From Tenacibaculum lutimaris (GTDB lineage: Bacteria; Bacteroidota; Bacteroidia; Flavobacteriales; Flavobacteriaceae), in contig NZ_RAQM01000007.1 of NCBI RefSeq assembly GCF_003610735.1, forward strand, positions 434,001 to 498,000: 64,000 nucleotides of DNA. Reading direction: 5' to 3'. Shown here one piece after another: positions 33,684 to 42,044 of the stretch (its first letter is position 1; each line of letters opens with the position of its first letter). The notes beneath the pieces were generated by a model that saw nothing but the letters and a program-made list of their open reading frames with translations, had not been told where the DNA came from and made no database searches. Position numbers and translations under genes: made by a program.

Positions 33684-33977
33684 TTATTCATTATCGAAAT
33701 TATCAGATACTTCAATTTCATCAAACTCATCATCTCTATTATCATCATCATCATCGTCATCAGAATCATAGTCTTCCATGGTTTGCTGTAATTGAGAACT
33801 GATTTTTACCAAAAATAAGGTGTCGTCAGTGCGTACTTCTACAGCTTTTACGGTTTCTCCTTTACTGTTTTTAAAAGAGATAATGTCTGAATGATCGTAT
33901 CCGTCAGGATACTTTTCTACCAATAAATCCAAGATATCGGTAGTTAACTTTGAGTAGTCTACAATAACTCGTTTCAT
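33684..33977 (-). CDS. Small acidic-tailed hypothetical protein
   Basis: This 97-aa protein has an ordered N-terminal part (MKRVIVDYSKLTTDILDLLVEKYPDGYDHSDIISF and a strand VKAVEVRTDDTLFLVKI). A disordered, almost purely Asp/Glu C-terminal tail begins at about residue 68. I recall relatives in flavobacteria sometimes labelled DNA primase, but nothing here supports that. It lies 3 nt after the deoxyhypusine-synthase-like gene, so it is in the polyamine operon. It may bind a basic partner through the acidic tail. Confidence 0.7.
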   Translation of the reverse strand: MKRVIVDYSKLTTDILDLLVEKYPDGYDHSDIISFKNSKGETVKAVEVRTDDTLFLVKISSQLQQTMEDYDSDDDDDDDNRDDEFDEIEVSDNFDNE

Positions 33978-33980
33978 GTT

Positions 33981-34949
33981 TTACATGTTTAAAAGATACG
34001 CAAAAATTAACGGAGCAACAATAGTTGCATCACTTTCTATAATATATTTTGGAGTATCAATGTCTAATTTACCCCAAGTAATCTTCTCGTTAGGTACTGC
34101 ACCGGAATAAGAACCATAACTAGTTGTCGAATCAGAGATTTGACAGAAATAGCTCCAGAAAGGAGTGTCTTCTCTTTCTAAATCTTGATATAACATTGGT
34201 ACTACACAAATAGGGAAGTCTCCAGCAATTCCACCTCCAATTTGGAAGAATCCGATTCCTTTTTCTGAGTTGTCAGTATACCAATCAGCTAAAAAAGTCA
34301 TGTATTCAATTCCAGACTTCATAGTTGATGCTTTTAATTCTCCTTTTACCACATACGAAGCAAATATGTTACCCATTGTGCTATCTTCCCATCCAGGAAC
34401 TACAATTGGTAAGTTCTTTTCTGCAGCAGCGTACATCCAAGAGTCTTTTAAATCGATTTCGTAATACTCTTCTAAAACTCCAGATAATAATAATTTGTAC
34501 ATGTATTCGTGTGGAAAATAACGTTCACCGGCTTCTTCTGCATCTTTCCAGATTTTGAAAATATGCTTTTGTAAGCGACGGAAAGCTTCTTCTTCAGGAA
34601 TACAAGTATCTGTAACACGGTTTAACCCTTTTAATAATAAATCCCACTCATCTTGCGGAGTTAAATCACGATAGTTAGGTACTCTTTTATAGTGAGAGTG
34701 TGCAACTAAATTCATGATGTCTTCTTCAAGGTTTGCACCTGTACAAGAAATGATATCAACTTTACTTTGACGAATCATTTCCGCGAAAATTTTACCTAAT
34801 TCTGCAGTACTCATAGCCCCAGCTAGAGATACTAACATTTTAGATCCTTGCTCTAATTGTGCTTCGTACCCTTTAGCGGCATCTACTAATGCTGCAGCGT
34901 TAAAGTGTAAGAAGTATTTTTCTATAAAATTGGTTATAGGTTTGTCCAT
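33981..34949 (-). CDS. Deoxyhypusine-synthase-like protein (probable homospermidine or related polyamine synthase)
   Basis: This 322-aa protein belongs to the deoxyhypusine synthase family. The family's catalytic lysine is seen as K294 in ITWGKL, preceded by the substrate pocket DSTTSYGSYSGAVPNEK, and NAD-binding stretches such as ISCTGANLEEDI and FQIGGGIAGDFP are present. Bacteria lack eIF5A, so it cannot make hypusine. Bacterial homologues transfer the aminobutyl group of spermidine to putrescine or another amine, and flavobacteria are rich in homospermidine. Its location behind speA and speB supports this. The exact reaction needs assay. It lies downstream of the RMD1-like gene in the same direction. 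Confidence 0.82.
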   Translation of the reverse strand: MDKPITNFIEKYFLHFNAAALVDAAKGYEAQLEQGSKMLVSLAGAMSTAELGKIFAEMIRQSKVDIISCTGANLEEDIMNLVAHSHYKRVPNYRDLTPQDEWDLLLKGLNRVTDTCIPEEEAFRRLQKHIFKIWKDAEEAGERYFPHEYMYKLLLSGVLEEYYEIDLKDSWMYAAAEKNLPIVVPGWEDSTMGNIFASYVVKGELKASTMKSGIEYMTFLADWYTDNSEKGIGFFQIGGGIAGDFPICVVPMLYQDLEREDTPFWSYFCQISDSTTSYGSYSGAVPNEKITWGKLDIDTPKYIIESDATIVAPLIFAYLLNM

Positions 34950-35024
34950 TTTATTATTTTTTGTGAGTTTATGAAATTGCTTCTGCTATGTTAGAAGGGA
35001 TGATTTCATAAACTCTTGTGTTTT

Positions 35025-35804
35025 TTAAATTAGTTTTTCAATAATAACTTGCACCACTTCAAAAAGGATTAAAATAATAATAATCCATTCTAGCATACTG
35101 CTATATCTGTGTTGTAGTATATCGTTGAATAAATCTAAATTTTCTTTAATTACGTTTAAACTATTTTCAATTCCTTGATGACGTTTTATAATGTCTAATT
35201 CATCTTTTAATTTATAATCTAAATCAGATAAATCTTTGTTATTCCAAGCTACATCTGGCGAGTCAAAAACAAATAGGTTCTCTGCAATGTTGTTTTTTAA
35301 ATTTAAGGTTTTCCCAATAAATTTTCTCATTTGAACTTTGGAAAGTTTAAAGTTTCCAGTTCTTTCTAATTGCTTCGAGTACACTAATGTTTTATCGTGC
35401 AAATCAGATGTTTTGTTTACATAATTCATCAATGCTACTGATTGTGCTAAATTGAGCATGATAGTATGTGCTACATCATCGTTTAATTCTTTAATTTGGA
35501 TACTTCCAAAATCAACTTCAATTGTATCAGAAAAAGAAATCGCGTACTTTTCTGAAGGTAATTGACTGAGGATTGCTGTTTCTTTTCCAGCTAAAAAATT
35601 AACAACTTCATTTATTAAAACATCTTCACAATTAATGAAAACAACACTTCCGTAGTCTTTTACATAAATATACGAGTTGTTTTCAGTTCTATATAGCAAA
35701 AAGGAATGCTCTCTTTTTACTAAGTTGAATGATTTAAATTGTTTGCGGACAGTACTGAGTAAAATCCGCTTTTCTAAATGATACGCAATGGTTTCTAAGC
35801 GCAT
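35025..35804 (-). CDS. RMD1/DUF155 family membrane protein
   Basis: This protein of about 259 aa matches the DUF155 family of yeast Rmd1 and bacterial relatives. It has an N-terminal alpha/beta region containing YVKDYGSVVFINCEDVLINEVVNFL, a central coiled-coil segment, and a single transmembrane helix at the C-terminus (EWIIIILILFEVVQVII). I start at 35804 (MRLETIAYHLEKR), 1 nt after the speB stop; the longer frame overlaps the end of speB and has no conservation. Function in bacteria is unknown; eukaryotic members are mitochondrial. Its place between speB and a polyamine synthase may indicate a linked role. Confidence 0.8.
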   Translation of the reverse strand: MRLETIAYHLEKRILLSTVRKQFKSFNLVKREHSFLLYRTENNSYIYVKDYGSVVFINCEDVLINEVVNFLAGKETAILSQLPSEKYAISFSDTIEVDFGSIQIKELNDDVAHTIMLNLAQSVALMNYVNKTSDLHDKTLVYSKQLERTGNFKLSKVQMRKFIGKTLNLKNNIAENLFVFDSPDVAWNNKDLSDLDYKLKDELDIIKRHQGIENSLNVIKENLDLFNDILQHRYSSMLEWIIIILILFEVVQVIIEKLI

Positions 35805-35805
35805 T

Positions 35806-36744
35806 TTAATAATCGTCGTCGTTACTTTTAAACTTTGATAATTTATTAAATGGTGAGCTGTCATCATCGCTGTAATCTTCTTCATCTTCCATGTTAGAAG
35901 TGAATTTATAGCTCAACATTTTATAGTATAATTTAGCCGCTAAAAAGTCTGAAGACTTCTCATTTTCGTTAGGACATAATTCTACGATATCAAAACCTAC
36001 TACGTTTCTTTCAGTAAATACTTTCTTTAAGAACTCTAGTGTTTCATAATAGAATAATCCTCCTGGTTCTGGTGTTCCTGTACTTGGTAATAAAGATGGG
36101 TCGATAGCATCTAAATCAAACGTAATAAAAACGTTTCCTGTTAATTGATCAATTACATCATCCATCCAATATTCGTTTACTGCCATGTCATGAGCAAAGA
36201 ATACCTTTTCCATATTCATAGAAGACTTTTCAGTAATATCCATACTACGAATTCCTACTTGTACCAAGTTGGTAGTTTGACTTGCTTCGTAAACAGCACA
36301 AGCGTGGTTACACTTGGTTCCTTCGTATTCTTTACGTAAATCAGCATGTGCATCAATGTGTAATACTGTTAAGTTATTAAAACACTCGTTGAATGCACGG
36401 ATTGTTCCTATAGAAATTGAATGCTCTCCACCAAAAAGGGTTACAAACTTATTTTTGTTAATGTACTTTTTGGTTGTTTCATGTACTGCTTCAACCATTG
36501 TTTCTGGAGAAGTGTTTTCGGTAACAGCAGGAGCTAAATAAACTCCTTCTTTATATACTTCGCTATCAGTTTCTATATCGTATAACTCCATGTTCTCAGA
36601 AGCGTTTAAAAACGCTTCTGGACCTTTGTCCGCTCCTTTTTGCCAAGTACTAGTTCCATCATAAGGAACAGGGATTAGTACTACTTTAGCAGTTTCTAAT
36701 TTTGCGTATTGATCAGGAATACCTGCGTAATTTCTTTTTTCCAT
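35806..36744 (-). CDS. speB: Agmatinase
   Basis: The enzyme hydrolyses agmatine to putrescine and urea (EC 3.5.3.11) and belongs to the ureohydrolase family with a binuclear manganese site. Metal ligands appear as H108 (GGEHS), D131/H133/D135 (HIDAHADLR) and D210/D212 (FDLDAIDPS). The 312-aa protein has an unusual acidic C-terminal extension after about residue 283 (DEEDYSDDDS). Arginase is excluded by the gene order: speA is immediately upstream by 16 nt. Together they make putrescine from arginine. Secure. Confidence 0.94.
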   Translation of the reverse strand: MEKRNYAGIPDQYAKLETAKVVLIPVPYDGTSTWQKGADKGPEAFLNASENMELYDIETDSEVYKEGVYLAPAVTENTSPETMVEAVHETTKKYINKNKFVTLFGGEHSISIGTIRAFNECFNNLTVLHIDAHADLRKEYEGTKCNHACAVYEASQTTNLVQVGIRSMDITEKSSMNMEKVFFAHDMAVNEYWMDDVIDQLTGNVFITFDLDAIDPSLLPSTGTPEPGGLFYYETLEFLKKVFTERNVVGFDIVELCPNENEKSSDFLAAKLYYKMLSYKFTSNMEDEEDYSDDDSSPFNKLSKFKSNDDDY

Positions 36745-36760
36745 TTTTATTAATATTAAA

Positions 36761-38152
36761 CTAGTACCCTAGGATTGATAATAGTTCTTCGCTTTTTTGT
36801 TGTTCTTTAAATAATTTAGTGGTGAAATCACCATTTTCGTTTTTATCAATTAACACGTGTTTTGGAGTTGGAATTAAACAGTGTTGTAATCCGCCAAAAC
36901 CACCAATAGTTTCTTGATAAGCTCCTGTGTTGAAAAAACCTACATATAAAGGAGATTCTTTTTCGTATACAGGTAAATATATAGCATTTACGTGTTGCTC
37001 TGAGTTGTAATAATCATCACTATCACAGGTTAATCCACCTAATAACACTCGTTCGTATCTATGATTCCATTTGTTAACAGGAAGCATGATAAAACGTTTA
37101 TTAATAGCCCAAGAATCAGGTAGAGTGGTGATGAAAGATGAATTAATCATATTCCATTTTTCACGATCATTTTGCCTTTTTTGGTACAAAACTTCGTAAA
37201 TAGCACCTCCAGCTTCTCCAACAGTAAAACTTCCAAATTCTGTAAAAATGTTTGGAACATCTACTTCAGCTTGTTTACATGCCTCATTAATTTGATTGAT
37301 GATTTCATCTACCATATACTCATAATCAAATTCAAAAGCCAATGAGTTTTTAATAGGGAAACCTCCTCCTATATTTAAACTATCCAAGGTTGGACATACT
37401 TTTTTTAGTTTAATATATACACTTAAACATTTCATTAATTCGTTCCAATAGTAAGCGTTGTCTCTAATTCCTGTATTGATAAAGAAGTGTAACATCTTTA
37501 ATTCAACTTGAGGGTTGTTAGCGATTTCACGCTCGTAAAAAGATACGATATTTTTGTATCCAATACCTAAACGGCTAGTGTAAAATTCAAACTTTGGTTC
37601 TTCTTCCGAAGCTATACGAATTCCTACTTTGAATTTACTTTTAGTTTCGTCTAAAATTAAATCGAGTTCTTCATAATTGTCTATGATAGGAATACAGTTT
37701 GTATGTCCACCATCAATTAAACTAACAATATTAGCAATGTATTGATCGCGTTTAAAACCGTTACATAATACATAGGCATCGTCTTTTAATTTTCCTTCTT
37801 TTTTTAAGGATTTTACAATGTCAATATCAAAAGCAGAAGATGTTTCGATATGAATATCGTTTTTCAAAGCTTCATCTAGCACATATTTAAAATGAGAACT
37901 TTTAGTACAGTAGCTGTAATTGTAGTTTCCTTTGTAATTGTGCTTTTCAATAGCATTATGAAACCAGTTCTTAGCTTTATTTATGTTTTCTGATATTTTT
38001 GGCAAATAAGTGAACTTTAATGGCGCACCGTATTGCTTCACTAACTGCATTAAATCAATGTCGTGAAAAAATAAATTGTTGTTTTCTGTGTGAAATTCCT
38101 CTTGAGGAAAATCAAACGTTTGTTCTATTAAGTCTTTATATTTAGTATTCAT
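36761..38152 (-). CDS. speA: Arginine decarboxylase (fold III, short form)
   Basis: The enzyme converts arginine to agmatine (EC 4.1.1.19), the first step of the speA-speB route. The 463-aa protein is a PLP-dependent alanine-racemase-fold enzyme. K84 in YCTKSSHFKY is the PLP lysine, followed by the IETSSAFDIDIV and GGGFPI stretches that contact the phosphate. It is shorter than E. coli SpeA (about 650 aa). I start at 38152 (MNTKYKDLIEQTFDF), because the longer frame to 38200 begins in unconserved sequence. An imperfect promoter lies further upstream. Secure as a decarboxylase; arginine is inferred from context. Confidence 0.92.
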   Translation of the reverse strand: MNTKYKDLIEQTFDFPQEEFHTENNNLFFHDIDLMQLVKQYGAPLKFTYLPKISENINKAKNWFHNAIEKHNYKGNYNYSYCTKSSHFKYVLDEALKNDIHIETSSAFDIDIVKSLKKEGKLKDDAYVLCNGFKRDQYIANIVSLIDGGHTNCIPIIDNYEELDLILDETKSKFKVGIRIASEEEPKFEFYTSRLGIGYKNIVSFYEREIANNPQVELKMLHFFINTGIRDNAYYWNELMKCLSVYIKLKKVCPTLDSLNIGGGFPIKNSLAFEFDYEYMVDEIINQINEACKQAEVDVPNIFTEFGSFTVGEAGGAIYEVLYQKRQNDREKWNMINSSFITTLPDSWAINKRFIMLPVNKWNHRYERVLLGGLTCDSDDYYNSEQHVNAIYLPVYEKESPLYVGFFNTGAYQETIGGFGGLQHCLIPTPKHVLIDKNENGDFTTKLFKEQQKSEELLSILGY

Positions 38153-38557
38153 TATTATTTTTAGTTGTATCTGTTTTTTAAGTACAGAAAGATTATTCAA
38201 AAAGCAGTTAAGGCATGTGCCAAAACTTTTTTAAATAAATTGTATAACAAGTATCATTGTTGTTTATAACAAGATTGTTAGACCAAAATAATATGAATAG
38301 TTAGACTCTTAAAGCTAAGCAATCACCGCACTGTTTATAAAAATTCAGTGGTAGAGAGTATTGAGGAATGGAAGAATCCTTAATTTTTTCGTTGTGTTTC
38401 CAAAACACTAAATAACTCTTAATCTTCCCGTAAAAGTTATTACCGAAATAAGTAAAACGTAACATTCGACTTATATAATAAGATGTCGTAAATGTAAACT
38501 ATTTTTTAATACAACAAACTTTTTTTTATTTTTTTTAAAAAATTAATTTACAGTGGT
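38153..38557. other. Intergenic region between speA and the MscS-like gene
   Basis: No credible gene is here. It contains a 6-bp palindrome GTGTTT/AAACAC with a 3-bp centre at 38394-38408, about 240 nt upstream of speA, and a run of Ts near 38520. A near-consensus -7 (TTATTTTG) lies on the minus strand at about 38284-38291. Nothing else stands out. Confidence 0.45.
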
Positions 38558-39085
38558 TTAACTATTGTTTTGTTTCTTTATGAGTTCAATTCCTTTGTAT
38601 AATATAATTGTGTTAGGCACAGTTATTTCTCTTTTTTCTTCTGGCATGTATAAAAGAACGTAGAAACCTGTAATGTTTTTTACCACACCTTGTAAATCGA
38701 AGTCTTTATCAATGATTTTTATGGTGTCACCTATACGCATTGGATGGTAAAAAAATAAGATGATACTAGCTGTTAAGTTTGATAAAATTGACCACTGAGC
38801 AAAGAAACCAACTCCCAATACAGCGAGTATTGAAGAAGCAAAAACAATTACTTCTTTAAAATTAATACCAAAAATAATTAATGAAATAAAGAGAGCTAAT
38901 GTATAATATAAAAAATAGCTTAGGTTTAATATAAGTTTTCTCCTATGAGGTTCAATAGCGTTTTTTACGATATACGATCTAGTAAGTTTTTTGGTAATAT
39001 AAATCAAAAAAAATAGTGTTGCTACTAAAAGCAAGAACTGAATAAAAGGATTGTAGAAAGACAATTCTAAAAAACGATTTTTCAT
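38558..39085 (-). CDS. Short MscS-like mechanosensitive channel protein
   Basis: This 175-aa membrane protein has two N-terminal transmembrane helices, then the conserved pore helix (ILAVLGVGFFAQWSILSNLTASIILFF) and the start of the MscS beta domain (HPMRIGDTIKIID..LQGVVKNITGFYVLL). It stops at the beta domain and lacks the C-terminal alpha/beta domain of E. coli MscS (286 aa). Such compact forms occur in the family and are probably functional. It is divergent from a universal stress gene, so it may serve in osmotic protection. There is no frameshift evidence after the stop. Confidence 0.85.
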   Translation of the reverse strand: MKNRFLELSFYNPFIQFLLLVATLFFLIYITKKLTRSYIVKNAIEPHRRKLILNLSYFLYYTLALFISLIIFGINFKEVIVFASSILAVLGVGFFAQWSILSNLTASIILFFYHPMRIGDTIKIIDKDFDLQGVVKNITGFYVLLYMPEEKREITVPNTIILYKGIELIKKQNNS

Positions 39086-39182
39086 GATTAAGTTTTTTTA
39101 ATACAAATATACTTCTGGTTTTGTAAATATAATATCGAAATAAAAAATTATATTTGATAGGTAATCATAATTCTATTTCATT

Positions 39183-40016
39183 ATGAAAAACATCTTAATT
39201 CCGTATAATTTTTCTGAAGCAGCTATCAATGCGTTGAATTATACTAAACAGTTATTTAAAGGAGTTGAAGCAACTATTTATTTGTTAGATGTGTATGTAA
39301 GTCAACCTTCTGAATTGTTAAGTGATGAAAAAAATGATAAATGGTTTAATGAAATGGATAATGAAATTGAGGATGAGCTAAAATATTTATTAGAGGTTTT
39401 AAATAGAGAAGAAAGTTCGTTTACTTACAAAAGTTTGGTAGCATCAAATTCATTAACTAAAGCAGTAACGAAAACAATTGAAGAAAAGAATATTGATGTA
39501 GTTGTTACAGGAACCAAAGGGGCTAAAAGTTTAGCAGAAACCTTTATAGGAACCAATACTATGAAGATGATTAATGCTATTGAAAACTGTCCTTTAATCG
39601 TAGTTCCAATGAACTATAAATACAAGTCACTAGGTCAAGTTATATTCTCAACAAATTATAAAAGATCGTACGTAAAAAATGAATTACAATTTTTAATTAA
39701 CCTAAGTCTTGTAAAAAAGTGTGGATTAGAAGTTGTAAATTTATCAGAAGAAAACTTTCTAACAGAAAATCAACAAAGAAATAAAGTGAAATTAAGAGAG
39801 TTACTGCAAGATTTAAATGTGACTTATAAAAAGATAGATTGGGAAGGTTCAGAAACAGAAACTATAGAAAAACATATAGATAAAACCCAAAGTGAATTGC
39901 TGGTATTGTTAAATCATAAACATAACTTTTTTAATCGTTTGTTAGAAGAAAATGTAATAAAAAAATCGGCATTTCATAGTAAAATACCGATATTAATATT
40001 ACCAGAAATAGTTTAA
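39183..40016 (+). CDS. Universal stress protein (tandem UspA)
   Basis: This 277-aa cytoplasmic protein is made of two UspA domains. The first (1-140) begins MKNILIPYNFSEAAINALNYT and ends with the ATP-binding-type VVVTGTKGAKSLAETFIGTNTMKMI...PLIVVP. The second (150-277) starts VIFSTNYKR and ends IPILILPEIV but lacks the G-x(2)-G-x(9)-G nucleotide motif, so only the first half is likely to bind nucleotide. Members respond to starvation, oxygen and osmotic stress. It precedes a small helical protein gene by 2 nt. Confidence 0.88.
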   Translation: MKNILIPYNFSEAAINALNYTKQLFKGVEATIYLLDVYVSQPSELLSDEKNDKWFNEMDNEIEDELKYLLEVLNREESSFTYKSLVASNSLTKAVTKTIEEKNIDVVVTGTKGAKSLAETFIGTNTMKMINAIENCPLIVVPMNYKYKSLGQVIFSTNYKRSYVKNELQFLINLSLVKKCGLEVVNLSEENFLTENQQRNKVKLRELLQDLNVTYKKIDWEGSETETIEKHIDKTQSELLVLLNHKHNFFNRLLEENVIKKSAFHSKIPILILPEIV

Positions 40017-40018
40017 TC

Positions 40019-40393
40019 ATGAATTTTACAGAAGAATTTTACGAAGGTTTAGCCAATTTGTTTTATGCCGTTTCAATGGCAGATAAAAACATGACCGTAG
40101 AAGAGAAAAAGAGTATTGTTAAACGAGTTGAAAAAAACTGGTCTAACTCAAACAAATCTGGTAGCGAACAAGTTTATGAGACTTTGCGAAGTCTTATTAA
40201 AGATAAGTCAAGTTCAGAAGAAGCTTATGAGAATTTTAAAAACTACTATTTAACGCATCAAGAAGAGTTTTCTAAAGATGTAATTCACGATTTATTGGTG
40301 GCTGCACACGAAATCTCTAATTCTACAGCAGGTAAAAATAAATCAGAACTTATTATTCTTGCTAAATTATATAAGCTGTTTAAACTTGCTTAA
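40019..40393 (+). CDS. Small helical TerB-like hypothetical protein
   Basis: This 124-aa, helical, acidic protein starts 2 nt after the universal stress gene and lies 9 nt before corA. The N-terminal ANLFYAVSMADKNMTVEEKKSIVKRVEKNW has the look of a TerB-like helix bundle with an acidic loop (MADKNMT). The rest has no motif. The gene is clearly in an operon with the stress protein and corA. The family is uncertain and function unknown. Confidence 0.65.
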   Translation: MNFTEEFYEGLANLFYAVSMADKNMTVEEKKSIVKRVEKNWSNSNKSGSEQVYETLRSLIKDKSSSEEAYENFKNYYLTHQEEFSKDVIHDLLVAAHEISNSTAGKNKSELIILAKLYKLFKLA

Positions 40394-40402
40394 AAAAAGA
40401 GG

Positions 40403-41467
40403 ATGACGCGATTTATCACCAAACAAAAACACACAAAACATGTAATTCCTGGAAACCCAATTTTTGTTGGAAATCAAAAGGAAGAAAATACAAGAATACG
40501 ATTAATTGGTTATGATACAGATACAATAGTTGAAGTAGAATTGCAAACTATAAGCGAACTTTCAAATTTTTTAAATAAGTATGAAAAAATATGGATTAAT
40601 ATTGATGGGTTGCACGATGTTAAACTGCTTGGAGAAATAGGAAAACTTTTTACTATTCATACACTTGTTCTTGAAGATATTGCAAATACAGGTCAAAGAC
40701 CAAAAGTAGATATTGGTGAAGATTACATTTTTACGAGTATTAAAATGATGTTTTTAGATGAAAAAAAACATCGACTAGAAGCGGAACAAATTTCCATGTA
40801 CTTAACAAAAAATATACTGATTACATTTCAGGAAAAGCAAGGCGATATTTTTGAGCCAGTAAGAGAAAGATTACGCAATAAAAAAGGAAGAGTTCGTAAT
40901 TATAATATTACCTATTTAAAATATTGTTTGTTGGATTTGATAGTAGACAATTACAATTTCTTAATGGAAACTTTTGGTGAAAAAGTAGAGGATTTAGAAG
41001 ACAAAATTTTACTAGAACCTAATAAAGATATTTTAGAAGAGATTAATAAAAATAAGATAGAACTTAACTATTTTAGAAAAGCAATACGACCAGCTCGTGA
41101 AGCGATAAGTAATTTCAAAGATTTTAAAACGGATCTGATTACTAAAAAAGAACAGCCCTTTTTTAATGATTTACAAGATTTAATTCAACGAAGTTATGAT
41201 TTGGTTGAAAATTACAAAAATATGTTAAGCGAACAACTTACTGTATATTCAACCAATGTGAACAATCGTTTAAACGATATAATGAAAATACTCACTATTT
41301 TTTCGGTTGTTTTTATACCAATAACATTTGTAGCAGGTGTTTATGGAACTAATTTTGAGTATATTCCAGAACTGAAATATCGTTATGGATACTTCACGAT
41401 GTTAGGTGTTATTTTGCTAATCGTTTTAATAATGTTGGGCTATTTTAAACATAAGAAATGGTTTTAA
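40403..41467 (+). CDS. corA: CorA-family divalent cation transporter with GTN instead of GMN
   Basis: This 354-aa protein is a CorA-family channel. A large N-terminal cytoplasmic domain (about 1-290) has long helices (NYNFLMETFGEKVEDLEDKILL) and two C-terminal membrane helices form the pore. The selectivity signature at the end of TM1 is YGTNF (314-318), whereas classical CorA has GMN. N is retained, so the variant replaces Met by Thr. The periplasmic loop EYIPELKYRYGYF matches Bacteroidota CorA, and the protein ends in a basic tail (KHKKWF). It imports Mg2+ or related ions; the T substitution leaves selectivity open. Confidence 0.9.
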   Translation: MTRFITKQKHTKHVIPGNPIFVGNQKEENTRIRLIGYDTDTIVEVELQTISELSNFLNKYEKIWINIDGLHDVKLLGEIGKLFTIHTLVLEDIANTGQRPKVDIGEDYIFTSIKMMFLDEKKHRLEAEQISMYLTKNILITFQEKQGDIFEPVRERLRNKKGRVRNYNITYLKYCLLDLIVDNYNFLMETFGEKVEDLEDKILLEPNKDILEEINKNKIELNYFRKAIRPAREAISNFKDFKTDLITKKEQPFFNDLQDLIQRSYDLVENYKNMLSEQLTVYSTNVNNRLNDIMKILTIFSVVFIPITFVAGVYGTNFEYIPELKYRYGYFTMLGVILLIVLIMLGYFKHKKWF

Positions 41468-41500
41468 GGATTGTTTAAGTTTTTGAAAATTAATTTTTTG

Positions 41501-41508
41501 TACTTTTG
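41501..41508 (+). promoter_or_regulatory. -7 box for heavy-metal efflux operon (TACTTTTG)
   Basis: Exact TAnnTTTG ending 9 nt before the ATG at 41518. It is probably the main promoter of the metal operon, giving a leader of only a few nucleotides. Confidence 0.6.
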
Positions 41509-41517
41509 TGATGTAAA

Positions 41518-41937
41518 ATGAAAAAAGCATTTGGTAAAATAGCATCTATTTTAATGTCTTTTGTAGTATTGTTGTCTACAATGTCATTTACCGTTAATAG
41601 TCACTTTTGTGGTGATATGTTAGTGGGTACAAGCTATTTTGTTAAGGCCGAATCTTGTGGTATGGATATGCAACAAGAAAAAAGGTCTGATGAGTGCTCT
41701 GTAATAAAGAAAGATTGCTGTCAAGATGTTGCTTCTGTAGTTGAAGGACAAGATACTCTAAAGCTTACTTCTTTTGACCAATTGTCTTTTGATCACCAAG
41801 TTTTTATAGCTTCATTTTACTTTAGCTACATTAATTTATTTGAAGGAATTCACGATAAAGTAATTCCTTTCAAAGATTATACACCTCCACTCGTCGTCAA
41901 GGATATTCATGTACTTGATGAGGTATATTTAATATGA
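41518..41937 (+). CDS. HYC_CC_PP family exported protein
   Basis: This 139-aa protein has a signal peptide and the three signatures of the HYC_CC_PP family: SHFCGD near the mature N-terminus, a central KDCCQD pair and a C-terminal YTPPL. The spaced cysteines and histidines suggest metal binding in the periplasm. It is the first gene before cusA, consistent with the usual position of this family next to copper efflux genes. A function in copper handling is inferred from this association, not from experiment. Confidence 0.82.
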   Translation: MKKAFGKIASILMSFVVLLSTMSFTVNSHFCGDMLVGTSYFVKAESCGMDMQQEKRSDECSVIKKDCCQDVASVVEGQDTLKLTSFDQLSFDHQVFIASFYFSYINLFEGIHDKVIPFKDYTPPLVVKDIHVLDEVYLI

Positions 41938-42044
41938 TTTTTAAACAATAATTAGTTTTCCTTTTGAAAAATTCATTAGGATGATTTGTCGTATTCGATG
42001 TTTTTAAAAACATCAATGTTTAATATTGTTTAAAATCATTTTTT

